From Choricystis sp. odSpoLacu1 (taxonomy: Eukaryota > Chlorophyta > Trebouxiophyceae), in NCBI GenBank assembly GCA_958009055.1, contig OY253661.1:310001-374000 (forward strand): a DNA stretch of 64,000 nt. The letters run 5' to 3'. Position 1 is the first letter of the stretch. Every line of letters starts with the position of its first letter. The notes beneath the pieces were generated by a model, which was not told where the DNA came from, searched no databases, and saw only the letters and a program-made list of their open reading frames with translations. The position numbers were made by a program, and so were the translations under genes. Positions 30,672 to 41,043 of the stretch are shown piece by piece.

Positions 30672-32846
30672 ATGCGCCGCCAATCGGCGCTCCTGCTGCT
30701 CCGCGCCGCCCGCCCCGCCCCCCGCCATGTGGTGCAACTGACACCACCTCTGTGGGCAGCGGCGGCGACGGCGGCGACCAGGGCCCACGACTCGCCGCGC
30801 GGCCGCGACCCATTTCCACACGGGCCGCCGACCCCCCCCTTTGCTGCGCGGGGGCTGGCGTCCCACCCACCAGTCGGCGGAGACAAAGGCGGTGGCGATG
30901 GTGCCCCAAAACTGGCGCCGAACACCCCCCTCCCACCCCGCCCCCCCTCCCTCGACGACGACGCGCCGCCCTCTGACGCCGCCATCCTGCGCACCCTCGC
31001 CTCCTCCATCCTGGGCCCCGACGCCCGCGACCTGAGGTGGCGAGTCGGCGCAGCCGTCACCCTGCTGGTGGCCGCCAAAGCGGCCAGCGTGGGGGTGCCC
31101 TTCCTGTTCAAGGGCGCGGTGGACGCTCTGGCGGTCGACCCGACCGGCGCCACCCCCGCGCTCACCTTTGCCGGCGCCTGGCTCCCCTCCACCCTATTGC
31201 TCGGCTATGGTGCCGCACGAGCGGGCGCGGCCGCCGCCTCCGAACTGAGGAACGCGGTGTTTGCGCGGGTCACCCAGGCCACGATGCGGCGCTCCGCGCG
31301 TGCCGTCTTCACCCACCTCCACACCCTGGGCGCCCCCTTCCACCTGGCCCGCCAGACGGGCGCCCTGCACCGCGCCATCGACCGTGGCACCCGCGGCATC
31401 AACTTCCTGCTGTCGGCCGCCCTGTTCAATGTGGTGCCCACCGCACTGGAGGTCGTGTTCGTGGGGGGCGCCCTCGCGCACCGCTGCGGGCCCCAGTTTG
31501 CCGCCCTCACAGCCGCCACCGTCGCCGCCTACGTCGCCTACACGCTGGGCGTGACGTCCTGGCGCACCCAGTTCCGGCGTCAAATGAACGCGGCGGACGC
31601 AGCCGCGGGCGCGGTGGCGCTGGATTCACTGGTCAACCACGAGGTGGTGACGCTCAACGGTGGCGCCCACCACGAAGCCGCGCGCTACGACGCTGCCCTC
31701 GCCTCCTACGAAGCCGCCGCCCTGCGCACGTCCTCGTCCCTGGCCTCGTTGAATTTCGGCCAGGCCGCCATCATCTCGTCCGCGCTGGCGGCGGCGATGG
31801 CGTTGGCGGCGAGGGGCGTGGCCGAGGGCGCGCTCACAGTCGGGGACGTCGTCTTGGTCAACGCCCTCCTCGTCCAGCTGTCGATCCCCCTCAACTTTCT
31901 GGGGTCGGCGTACCGCGAAACACGCCAATCCCTCGTCGACATGGGGGCCCTGTTCGCCCTGCTGAAGGCGGCGCCCGGCGTGGCCGACGCGGCGGGGGCG
32001 ACCGTCTTGGCGCCCCCGCGCGGCGGCGTCGGCGTCGTCCTCGACCGCGTCACCTTTGGCTACCGCGCCGGCGCCCCCCCCGTGTTGCGGGATGTGTCGT
32101 TGACTGTGTCGCCGGGGACGTCGTGCGCCATTGTGGGGGGGACGGGGTCGGGGAAGAGCACGGTGTTGAGGTTGGTGGCTCGCTTGTACGACGTCGATGC
32201 GGGATCAGTTCGCGTGGGCGGCACCGACGTGCGGGGCGTCACCCTGGCCTCGCTGCGAGCGGCCATGGCGGTGGTCCCACAGGACGTCACCCTGTTCAAC
32301 GAGAGCGTGGAGTATAACATCGCGTATGGGCGGGCGGGGGCCGTGTCGACCGCAGCCGTCAGCACGTCTTCAACCCTCACCCCCACCACCGCCCTCGCCC
32401 CCCATGACGACGTCGTGGCCGCCGCGCGCGCCGCCCACGTGGATGACGCGATTCGCGCCCTGCCCGACGGGTACGCCACCCTGGTGGGGGAGCGCGGACT
32501 CAAACTGTCGGGCGGCGAGAAGCAGCGCGTCGCGCTCGCGCGCGCGTTTGTGCGGGGGTCGCCCCTGCTGCTGGCCGATGAAGCCACGTCAGCGCTGGAT
32601 GCGGTGGTGGAGGCAGACGTGCTGGCCGCGTTCAAGGCGGCGGCACGGGGACGGACAGCAATTTTCGTGGCGCACCGCCTGTCGACTGCAGCGGCGTGTG
32701 ACAAAATTGTGGTCCTGGACGCCGGCCGCGTTGTGGAGACGGGGTCGCACACCGACCTGCTGGCCGCGGGGGGCAGGTATGCCGAACTGTGGGAGGCGGC
32801 GGGGCGGGGGGGCGGCGGCGAGGTGGTTGTTGACAAGGAGGAGTGA
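30672..32846 (+). CDS. Atm1/ABCB7-type mitochondrial ABC half-transporter
   Basis: Inner-membrane exporter of a sulfur/glutathione compound needed for cytosolic iron-sulfur assembly. Single exon, 724 aa. The N-terminus [20 protein letters not shown] is a mitochondrial presequence. The membrane domain runs from about residue 125 to 425 and contains the glutathione-binding-type segment [18 protein letters not shown] (Atm1 N-Y-E-x-V-K-x-F region) and [10 protein letters not shown]. The nucleotide-binding domain has Walker [17 protein letters not shown]-loop [20 protein letters not shown], signature [15 protein letters not shown], Walker [14 protein letters not shown] and the switch VAHRLST. It converges with eIF2B-alpha 137 bases downstream. 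Confidence 0.92.
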   Translation: MRRQSALLLLRAARPAPRHVVQLTPPLWAAAATAATRAHDSPRGRDPFPHGPPTPPFAARGLASHPPVGGDKGGGDGAPKLAPNTPLPPRPPSLDDDAPPSDAAILRTLASSILGPDARDLRWRVGAAVTLLVAAKAASVGVPFLFKGAVDALAVDPTGATPALTFAGAWLPSTLLLGYGAARAGAAAASELRNAVFARVTQATMRRSARAVFTHLHTLGAPFHLARQTGALHRAIDRGTRGINFLLSAALFNVVPTALEVVFVGGALAHRCGPQFAALTAATVAAYVAYTLGVTSWRTQFRRQMNAADAAAGAVALDSLVNHEVVTLNGGAHHEAARYDAALASYEAAALRTSSSLASLNFGQAAIISSALAAAMALAARGVAEGALTVGDVVLVNALLVQLSIPLNFLGSAYRETRQSLVDMGALFALLKAAPGVADAAGATVLAPPRGGVGVVLDRVTFGYRAGAPPVLRDVSLTVSPGTSCAIVGGTGSGKSTVLRLVARLYDVDAGSVRVGGTDVRGVTLASLRAAMAVVPQDVTLFNESVEYNIAYGRAGAVSTAAVSTSSTLTPTTALAPHDDVVAAARAAHVDDAIRALPDGYATLVGERGLKLSGGEKQRVALARAFVRGSPLLLADEATSALDAVVEADVLAAFKAAARGRTAIFVAHRLSTAAACDKIVVLDAGRVVETGSHTDLLAAGGRYAELWEAAGRGGGGEVVVDKEE

Positions 32847-32983
32847 CGTTTTTTAGAGAGAGGCAGTCTTCTTTAGCCGGAAACAAACACGCACAGATTA
32901 GTTCCCCTGATTCTTTCAAAACACAGGCACACGCCACACCATCGGGTGCGGGAACACACAAAAAACACCATTCTCTCTCATCT

Positions 32984-34333
32984 TCACGTGTACAACTGAA
33001 TCAGTTCGTCCGAGACGGCAGCCGGCGTCAACACGCCCAAGTCCGTGAACAGCAGGGCAATGTGCTTGGGCGGCGTGTAGTCCCGCGACGGCACATCCAC
33101 CATGACGCCGCGCGGGGTGAGGGGGCCGAAGTCGACATGTGCACGCTCCGCGGGGAGCGAGTCCTGGCCGAGTGGGTAGATGCGCGCAAACTTGTACGAC
33201 TCGGCAGCGACGTACACAGGCACCCCCGCCGCTCCCGCCGCAATGGCGATGCCCAGGGTGCCCAACTTGTTGACAATGCCCCCCGACTCGACGACGGCCT
33301 CCGCGCCGACGAGGACAAGGTCAATCTCGCGCGCGGCCAGTGCAGAGGCTGCGCCGGCATCGAGTATCGCCACCACAGGCACCCTTAAATCAGTGAGAGC
33401 GCGCGCCATGGTGAGCCCTGTGCCGTCGGGCCGGCCTTCCGTGACGACGACGGAGAAGTGGACGCCGCGCGCGGCGGCGCGGCGGAGCAGGGCGAGCACG
33501 ACACGCGAGTGGCCGTGGGTGAGCACGGTGGCGCCCGGGCGCACAAAGCGGGCGCCCAGGTCGGCGATGGTGGCGCGGGCGCGGGTGGAGGTCTCGGCAA
33601 AATGGACGCCGCGCTGTTGAGTGTGGGGTGGGAGGGGAGAAGTGAGCGAGGAAAGCAAAAAACAACACCGACCACCACCACCAAACACACAACCACACTC
33701 ACATCCACAATGTGGGCCTTGGCCGCCACAAAGTCGGCCAACTCCAGAGCACTCGTGCGCGTCGCAAACCGCAGGAACAGTTCGCACCCGGCTTTCAGGG
33801 ACAGCGCTGTCGGGTTGCACCTCTCCAGCGTGGACGCTGCATCCTTGAGCTCGCGCTCCAGCCCCATCATGGCAGTGGCTTTGGACCGCTTGATGACGCC
33901 GGTGAGGGCCTGTGAGTGTGTTGGGGGGGTATGGATGGAGTGGGTGGGTTAGCAAGAGAGGAGAGAGAGAGTGGGGGCGGGGGCAGCCGCGTGGGGCGCG
34001 CCACACTCCTCTCTCGCACCTTGATCGCGGCCACCGCGACCGCCATGTCGGGCGCCCGGGCCAGGGCTTCGTGGAACTCGCGCACGACGGCGTCGGAGCC
34101 AGCGTCCCCGCCGGCTGTGTGCGTTGAATGGGGGTGTGGGGGAGCGTCAGTACAGGCAGGAACGCGCCCCGCCCTGCCTGATTTGCCGCATCCTGTGCCA
34201 CAAGCACGCCACACACACACACACACACACGGGGAGACGGCCGCGCGCGCCCTCTCCACACACCTGCGGGGAACGGCGTGCCCGGCGCCGGCGCGTCGTC
34301 GGCAAACCGCACGACGCGGGCGGCGGGCTCCAT
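32984..34333 (-). CDS. Translation initiation factor eIF2B subunit alpha
   Basis: Regulatory subunit of the guanine-nucleotide exchange factor for eIF2. Four exons: 34264-34333, 34020-34114, 33703-33909 and 32984-33613; 333 aa. The N-terminal helical domain includes ERCNPTALSLKAGCELFLRF; the Rossmann-like C-terminal domain has GATVLTHGHSRVVLALLRRA, FSVVVTEGRPDGTGLTMA, EIDLVLVGAEAVVESGGIVN and KLGTLGIAIAAGAAGVPVYV, then SYKFARIYPLGQDSLP, ending with LFTDLGVLTPAAVSDELIQLY. These are standard eIF2B-alpha features, and the GIVNKxGT motif distinguishes it from the metabolic isomerases of the same fold. The motif AAAAACACCATT lies just after the stop (32961-32972). Confidence 0.93.
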   Translation of the reverse strand: MEPAARVVRFADDAPAPGTPFPAGVWRGRARPSPRVCVCVCGVLVAQDAANQAGRGAFLPVLTLPHTPIQRTQPAGTLAPTPSCASSTKPWPGRPTWRSRWPRSRCERGVWRAPRGCPRPHSLSPLLLTHPLHPYPPNTLTGPHRRHQAVQSHCHDGAGARAQGCSVHAGEVQPDSAVPESRVRTVPAVCDAHECSGVGRLCGGQGPHCGCECGCVFGGGGRCCFLLSSLTSPLPPHTQQRGVHFAETSTRARATIADLGARFVRPGATVLTHGHSRVVLALLRRAAARGVHFSVVVTEGRPDGTGLTMARALTDLRVPVVAILDAGAASALAAREIDLVLVGAEAVVESGGIVNKLGTLGIAIAAGAAGVPVYVAAESYKFARIYPLGQDSLPAERAHVDFGPLTPRGVMVDVPSRDYTPPKHIALLFTDLGVLTPAAVSDELIQLYT

Positions 34334-34661
34334 TGGGGGCGTGGGGTGGTGTGTTGTGTGTGTGTGCGTGTGTGAATCACAGAGACAGTTGAGACAGCGG
34401 GCGGAGAGTGCCGCACACAAGCGAACAACGAAACGAGTGTGTTTTTCAACCTTCTGTTTTTTCCCGTCCTCTCCACACAGCCACGTTTTTGAACAAACAA
34501 GAATTTTACATCAGGCCTTCAGACGGGAAGGTGGCATTCCATCAGCACGACGCAGCATGCAGTCTCCGGGAGACGAGAAAACTGAAGGGGACCAAATACG
34601 TAGAGCGGGGGGAACACAATCGAAAAACACACATCACTTCTCGGGAGGCCTCTCACTCAGC
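34334..34661. other. Intergenic, eIF2B-alpha 5' flank
   Basis: No gene seen. GT-rich near 34340-34375, then a lower-GC stretch to about 34640. Confidence 0.4.
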
Positions 34662-35060
34662 TCACCCCGCCTCCAGCCTGCTGCTGTGTCGCCTTGGCGC
34701 GCCAGCAGGGGCGGGCGCGGGCGCCAGCTGCGGTGCGCCCACCACAACCGCGCCCCCGCCGACCGCGCCAGCGCCAACACTCGGCGCACGCACCCCGCTG
34801 CCGCCGCGCACGGCTGCCGCCGCGTCCGCCGTGTTGGGGCGCACGCCACCCCCTCTTCCCAGCAACGCGCAGTCGTAGCACGCCGGGTCGCGCGGGTCCT
34901 TGACGACGTCGGTCGACACTTTGGCGCCCGAGTCGTCCGCCACCGCGTCCCACGGGCCGCGCCCGCCGCCCACGGCTTCGTCTGCCAGGGTGGCCTGGGG
35001 GTCGGTTGCCGCCAGAGCCAGCAGCAGGGCGCAGCAAGCCAGGGCCGCGAGTGCGCGCAT
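34662..35060 (-). CDS. Small putative secreted protein
   Basis: Single exon, 132 aa, not recognised. The N-terminus MRALAALACCALLLALAATD is a textbook signal peptide with likely cleavage after about residue 18-26. The mature part contains GRGPWDAVADDSGAKVSTDV, a Cys pair in DPACYDCALLGRG and an Ala/Gly/Pro/Val-rich low-complexity tail. A lumenal or extracellular role is inferred from the signal peptide only. Its coding-strand 5' flank carries a C17 run ending one base before the ATG. An intron-containing longer form cannot be excluded. Confidence 0.5.
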   Translation of the reverse strand: MRALAALACCALLLALAATDPQATLADEAVGGGRGPWDAVADDSGAKVSTDVVKDPRDPACYDCALLGRGGGVRPNTADAAAAVRGGSGVRAPSVGAGAVGGGAVVVGAPQLAPAPAPAGAPRRHSSRLEAG

Positions 35061-35520
35061 CGGGGGGGGGGGGGGGGGAGAAGTCCGTCGCAGTTACACG
35101 TGCGGGGCGCTGTGGGCGACGCGCCCCGCTCCCTGTGGTCAGGTGCGTGCGCGCGGGGGTGTGAGCTGCACGAGCACGTCACGTGGGCGCGGGCTCCCGG
35201 CGGCGAGAGGGGGCCGCAGGGAGGCGGGCGCGCGGGTGTTTCGCAAATCGAGGCTCGTCGCAAGAGAGTGGGCCTGCGCTGTTCGTCGTCACTCTCTAGT
35301 GAGCCTGCTTCGCAACGCGTCCACCGTGGTCGCGGGCAACACCCACGCTTGCCAGCCCCACTGCTGGCACTCAGTCACCCCCTGGACCGCCGCCATCGGG
35401 CGTCCCGGGCCCCCGTCCGCTCGGGCACGCCCTCCCATCTGCGCCTCGTGGGCAAGCGTCGGCTGGGCCACCCCTCCCCTGCGCGCGTCTGGGGCGCCCC
35501 GCCCCCCCTCACATTGACCA
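35061..35520. other. Divergent spacer with a 17-base G/C homopolymer
   Basis: 460 bases between the secreted-protein ATG and the coiled-coil ATG. G17 at 35062-35078 (C17 on the minus strand). No gene recognised. Confidence 0.5.
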
Positions 35521-37619
35521 ATGGAGGCAGCACCACAGGCCGGCACACGACCAGGGAGTGGCAAGGTGAAGGAGAGGCCGTTACTTTGGGAAGGGGGGGA
35601 AGAGGGGAAGGAGGTGCGGTCCCCTCGCGCCCTTTGGCCCCCTCCCGGCGCCCCCTTTGCCACACGCACGCGGTGCCCCCAGACGCGTGTGTCGATGCAA
35701 GCACATCGCTGGCAACTGGAGGTGGCGTGAGAGCCCCCGCACCAACTGACACCCCCCCTCCTTTCCCCCCCAGCTGTCCACAACCCCGCCACCCCCCCCC
35801 CGCCTCCACCGACGCGCCCTCCCCCGCCACCCCGCCCCGCGCCACCGACCTGGCATCTTCTTCTTCCTCCTCCTCCTCTCAGTTGCTGGACCTGGCGGCT
35901 GCCCGCGATGCAGCGGCCGCCGATGCGGCTGCCGCGCGTGTCGCGCTGGCCGCCCTTGAGGCCGCCGTCCTGGAGCCCACGTTCAAGCCTCCCTCCGCGT
36001 GGGCGGAGCGGGAGGTGGCGCACAGGGCCGACCGAGCCGCCTGGGCCGCGGAAGCCGCGGTGGCTTCCGCGAGGATCAGCGACCTGGAGGCAATCGTGGC
36101 GTCTCTGCGGTCCGGGGGCGCCGTGTCGGCCGCCTTGGCCCGCGCCGATGCGGCGGACGCGACTGCTGCAGCTGCGCGCGCAGACGCGGAAGCCTGCAAG
36201 CGCGCCCTGCACGAGCTGAGGCTGGCAGTCGCAGCGGGCGGTGCAGCGCCCGTCCGCGCGGCCGGTTTGGTTCGTAGAGGCGGCTCCCTCCAGCTCGACG
36301 GTGTGGTCCTGTCCCCGGGTGCCGTCGCCACCCGCGTCGCCGACCTGGACGGCCGGGGCGTGGGGGTGGAGGAGCGCGCGTCGCCGCGCGCGGCGGCCGC
36401 CGCGCGCGGCGCCAGCGCGCGCCTTATGGGGGCCCGCTCCGTCGATGGAGGGACGCTGGCTGGCGCGTCCGACGCTGCCTGGGATGTGCGCACTGGGCCC
36501 GCGGTGGCGGCGCTGGCTGGCGAGTTTGAAAAGCCGCCGCCCCAGCGCACCAGTGGCGGTGACAGTCCGTGTGCACCGCGCCGCGTACTGCCACCGTCGG
36601 CTGCGCCGCCGACGCCGTCCCCCGCCAAAGCGGGCGCCCGTGTGGTGGAAGACTTGACGCCATGCAAGCTGGAGTTTGGGGAGGAAGAGGCGGCGCCTGC
36701 TGATGAGCCCGCGCCGCCGTGTCTACTTGCCGCCACGCCGCCGCCTCCTCCCTCTGCCTCCACCCCCGCCTCCCCCTCCACCGCCGCCACCACCATCGCC
36801 ACCCTGGAAGCCCGCCTGGCCATGGACGAAGCCCAGCTGCACCGCCTGGCGGCCGCGCTGGAGGCGGCGGACGCCGACCGCGCGGCTTTAGAAGCTGCAC
36901 TTGCGTCGGCGAGCGTGCCCCGGCCGCCGCCCCCCACGGACGGAGATACTGCGGCAGCCCTGCTGTCGGCCCGCGCTGCCACCGAGGGGCGGCGGCGGCG
37001 GCGGCGGCGGGGCAGGCCAGGCGGTGGCGACGTGGCGGCGTCGCCAGCGCCGGAAAGCGACGACGACTACGACTCCTCGATCACCGCCCTGCGCTCCGAC
37101 CTGGCGGCCGCCACCGCCCGCGCCGACGCGCTGGCGGCCCGCCTGACCGCGGCCGCGGCCGCCGTGGCGGCGGGGAGGGTTCCCGATGTGAGCGAGCTGA
37201 GCATGGCGGTCGCGTCGCCTCCGCCGGCGTCGCCCGAAATTCAGCCCGCCGACGCCGACGTCCCTCTCCCCGTGTCCACCGTCGTCCCCGGGCGCACGCC
37301 TCCCTCCCCCTCCCACCTGCCCCCCCCCCTGACCGAGGACGAGCTAGAGGCGGTGCGGCTGCGGGGGGAGCGGGACGCCCTGATGGACGCGCTGGTGGCC
37401 ACCAAGCTCGAACTCGCGGAGAGGCAGGGGGACGTGGTGCGCGCGCGGCGCGCCCTGGCTCGCGCGGCCGCCATGAGGGCGTCGTCCGCGGCCGCGCTGG
37501 AGAATGTCAAGGCGACGCTGACGGCGGGTGGTGTCGGGGTCGCGCCCGCCGTCGCGGCCGCGCTGGCGCGGGCAGGCGGGGTGCTGGCCAGGTCGGACGC
37601 GGTGCTGTCGGCAGAGTGA
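35521..37619 (+). CDS. Ala-rich coiled-coil protein
   Basis: 629 aa in the chosen model: exon 1 35521-35565 (MEAAPQAGTRPGSGK) spliced in phase 0 to 35774-37619. The C10 run at 35792-35801 must lose one C to join LSTTPPPPP to ASTDAPSPATP; the corrected exon length is then divisible by three. Two long helical regions show heptad periodicity, SQLLDLAAARDAAAADAAAA onward (residues about 45-170) and the C-terminal EDELEAVRLRGERDALMDAL with ALENVKATLTAGG. They flank a disordered Pro/Ser region with DLTPCKLEFGEEEA. No enzymatic motif is visible; a structural role such as cytoskeleton or basal-body component is speculation. The start exon is the least certain part. Confidence 0.55.
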
Positions 37620-37731
37620 GCTTTGTTTTGTTTTTAATGTAGGCTTTGCTGATCTGTGTTTCAGTTTTGATCTTTTTACACACAATAGTCACACCCACCC
37701 CCCACGCTGCCTTTTCACCCCGCGCGGCGCG

Positions 37732-37956
37732 TCACACGGCCGTGTGGAGGGGGTGGCCTGGGCACGCCGCGTCGCCGCGCGCGCACACGCTGAGCACAGC
37801 GTCCGGCGGCTGCGCACCCGGCACCTCGCGCAGGCCGATGTTGCGTGGAGCCACTTCGTTGCAACTGATTCGGACATGCTCCAGGGCCAGCAGCGCGAGC
37901 GTCAGTTTGTGCGTGAGCGCTTCGTCAATTGTGGTGAAGGACGCCCACGTGGCCAT
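37732..37956 (-). CDS. Small Cys-rich protein, family copy 3 (short)
   Basis: 74 aa, ATG 37956. MATWASFTTIDEALTHKL, then TLALLALEHV, matches copies 1 and 2 almost exactly at the N-terminus. Then LREVPGAQPPDAVLSVCARG and DAACPGHPLHTAV end at a stop. The CCxEC half found in copies 1 and 2 is missing, so this copy looks truncated relative to them. Bases 37799-37833 are identical to 12154-12188 of copy 1. It lies just downstream of the coiled-coil gene on the opposite strand. Confidence 0.5.
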   Translation of the reverse strand: MATWASFTTIDEALTHKLTLALLALEHVRISCNEVAPRNIGLREVPGAQPPDAVLSVCARGDAACPGHPLHTAV

Positions 37957-38352
37957 GGTGGTGGGTCAGAGTTTGGACGTTTGTGTGTGTGAGAGGCAGT
38001 GAGTAGGGCGTTCGCGGTGCGCGGGGGGCCAAAACAACGAGAGGTGGGTAGGAAAGCTAAAAAGGGTACGAGAGGATTAAACATAAATATTTGCCTTTGA
38101 CTCATTTATCTACCTTCCCATCTTTCCCTGCTTCCGCCCACCACCTCCACCCCAGGCAGCCTGTCGCCCCCCCCCAGCCACGAGAGTGCAAAACCAAACA
38201 CAATAGAAAAGCTTTTTTATCTTGCACACATGAAATGAATAAGGAAAAGAACGGCACCCACACCACGCGTCGGCGCGCCGCTTTTTTTAAACCCGCAAAC
38301 CACAAAAAAGCTTGAACCCTCTTTAAAAGAACGTACCCCCTCCCCCTTTTAT
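37957..38352. other. Intergenic, VTC4 3' flank
   Basis: No gene seen. Lower-GC patches (ATTAAACATAAATATTTG near 38076-38093) and A/T runs. VTC4 and the Cys-rich ORF are both on the minus strand. Confidence 0.4.
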
Positions 38353-41043
38353 TCACGCCAGCGACACAAACGCGGGCGCCGGCGGCGCCGGCGCGGGCGG
38401 CGCCGGGTCGCCCCCCCCCTTGGCGGCGTCCACGAGCGACACAATCAGAATCGACGTCAGCGCCGCAATGACAACCGCCGCCAGTCCCAGCGGCCCCCGC
38501 CGGTCGTCGATGTACTCCACCTGGCGCCGGCCAATGGCTTTGGAGCGCCACACAAACACGGCCAGCGCGTAGGCCACCATCGCGACGGACACGGGGAGGA
38601 GGATCAGCGCAATGATCTCGACGAGCAGCGACGCGCGCGCGCCCGACTTGGACCCACGCGCCGCCTCCGACCCCGCAAACCCGATCAGGGCGGCCGCGAT
38701 CGACCCCACCGTGACCGCCATGTGCAGCCAGGACAGGAAGGTGCGCTCATTGGCGAGGAAGGTCTTCGGCTCGATGCGCATCGGGGTGGTGCGCGCCATG
38801 GTGGACGGCGCGGCGGGGGGAGGGCGGCGGCGCCCGCCAAACCACCAGGCGGCGGCGCCCGACAGTATGCCTGATGCCACCTCGCGGCGGCGGCCGTAGC
38901 CGGCGGCGTCGCGGGGGGGGAGGAGCTGCAGGGTGGGCACGTCGCCGAGCAGAGGGTGGGACAGCTCGTCATCGCCGCGGCGGCGGGGCTTGGCGGCGGC
39001 GGCGGCAGCGGCGGCAGCAGCAGCGGCGCGGGACCCCAGGCCGGAGGCGGCGGTGGTGAGCACGTGCGCCGCCTCGCGCGCGGTCGGCGCGGAGGCCAGC
39101 ATGGACGGACGCACCGACTCGTCGTCCACCCAGTAGGGGACGGCGTGCACCATGTCGGGCATGAGGGTGGCGGCACTGAGGGGAAGGGAAGGGAGGAAGG
39201 CGGTGTGTGTGTGTGAGAATGAAAGGAAAACAGAAACCAAAAACGTGCACGCGCTCTCCCACCCTCTCAACCCTCCCAACTCACCCGTGGCAAAACTTGC
39301 TAAACTTGTTGACCTCCACCAGGTACCCACTCTCGATCAGCTCCGTCACCCACTCGGGCGCGGACTGACCCTCCGGCAGCGACAGCTTGACCTCCAGCAC
39401 CGCGTGCGGGAAGCGCGTGAGCTCGGTGCGCGGCACGGGGAGCGCGGGGTCGCGGTACCACCGCCCGGCCTCGGCGCACGTGGGTCCGTCGTCCGGGTTC
39501 TCCTTGATCATGACCAGGTTGGTGTCCAGCGAGATGCGGACGGTGGAGTCGTACGGGATTTGGAAGGCGGTGCGCCAGTACTGGGTGCGCACCATCGGGG
39601 TGAGCTGCTTCGCGTCGACCTGCGCATACACCTCGGCCGCCAACTCCTCAAACTTGGCGACCTCGGCGGCCGGCTTACCCTTGGCCCGCAGGTCGGCGGC
39701 GGCATCGGCCACCGTGTACCGCCCCTCCAGGAAGGGGACGACGCACGGCTCCGGCAGCGTGAACCTCTCCTTCACGCTCTCCTCCCCCTTCCACGACTCG
39801 CGGTGCGTCTTGCGCTCCATGAACGCCAGCTTGGGCGCCCCCTCCCCATACCACCTCACCCGCACCGCGATGGCGCCGGGGCGTTTGTCCAGGCGGCCGT
39901 GGTAGAGCTCCATGAAGGAGTTGTCAAAATAGGCAGAATTCACGAGCTGCGAGTCGCCAACGTCGTCCCGCCCCTCGCCAGAGTACACAAACACGGGCAG
40001 GTGCTGCAGGATGGCGTGCTTGACGGCGGACACGTCGGCGGTGCGCACCCAGTACTTAGTGGTGGAGCGGACAAAGCCCTGGGCCGCGTCGTCGTTGCGC
40101 TCGCCCGACGTGTCGCCGCGCAGCGTCGAGTAGATGTGGGACAGGTTGACGAGCAGGTTGGAGTAGGTGCCCTGGAGGAGGAGTGGGGTGTGGGTATTGT
40201 TTTGTGAGTGATTGAGGGGGAAAAAGGCGGCGAAACACGTTTGAACGTGTTCTTAACCCCACACCCCCTTTTTCTCTCACCTGCACCCACGGCATGTTGT
40301 GGATGTGGGACACGTAGAACGGGGCGCACGGCGCGTGGGGCACGTTCTTGTCGTGCTTCTTGACGATCTTGTGGAAGCCCAGGTAGTTGAGGTTGACCTG
40401 TGTTGGGAGGCAGGATGGAGGGGTCGGCAAAAGCTCTCACCTCCCTCCCCCTGCCCCCACCCCTTCTCTACATTTCCCCCGACTCACATATTTCTCCAGA
40501 GCCAGGAACTCGTCCCCCACCGCCTTGGCCTCCGCCAGCAGCGCCTCCGTTGTGGCGGCCTCCGGGTCGGCGGCCGTGCCGTCGCCGTTGGCGGTGCCAC
40601 CGCGCGCGGCGACCGCCGCGCGCAACGCTTTCAACCGCTTCTTCAGCTCGGACACGCGATCCACCGTGAACCTGTTGATCTTGGACATCTCCGCCTCCAG
40701 CAGCTCGTAGAAGCGTTCGTCCGCCGTCTTGGACGCTCTGCCCGCGCGCGCGACGGTCAGGGACGTCGTGCGAGGTTCGAAGGCGGCGGCCGACACGCCG
40801 GTCGCATCCTCGTGCGCCTCCTTGATCAGGTTCTTGAGGGCGGCGTACTGGATGTAGCTGTCCCGCCACTCGGGGCGGGCCTGGGGGAGAGAGAGAGGGG
40901 GGTGAGTGTGTGTCGGCGTCGCTTCACGCGGCCCCTCGCTTCCCCACGCTCGCCCTTTGTGCGCCCCCAATTTTGCACACACGCCTCTCTCTTCACACGC
41001 ACACACCACGCACCTTGTCCTCCAGGTATTTGCCAAACTTCAT
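38353..41043 (-). CDS. VTC4-type polyphosphate polymerase (SPX, VTC core, DUF202)
   Basis: Catalytic subunit of the vacuolar transporter chaperone complex, which makes polyphosphate from ATP and moves it into acidic vacuoles. Five exons: 41014-41043, 40488-40880, 40281-40397, 39285-40171 and 38353-39175; 749 aa. Residues 1-185 form an SPX domain (MKFGKYLEDKARPEWRDSYI, with the basic cluster NLNYLGFHKIVKKHDKNV), which senses inositol pyrophosphates. The core has STTKYWVRTADVS, YFDNSFMELYHGRL, AVRVRWYGEG, FMERKTHRESW and AVLEVKLSL, matching tunnel residues (basic residues and the metal-binding Glu) of yeast Vtc4. The C-terminus has the DUF202 start EPKTFLANERTFLSWLHMAV and three membrane helices. 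It is divergent from VTC1. Confidence 0.95.

Noticed and set aside
34278..35770. N-terminal extension of the coiled-coil ORF (about 500 codons open)
   Set aside because: It covers the eIF2B-alpha 5' end and the secreted-protein gene antisense; the spliced start at 35521 fits phase and composition better.
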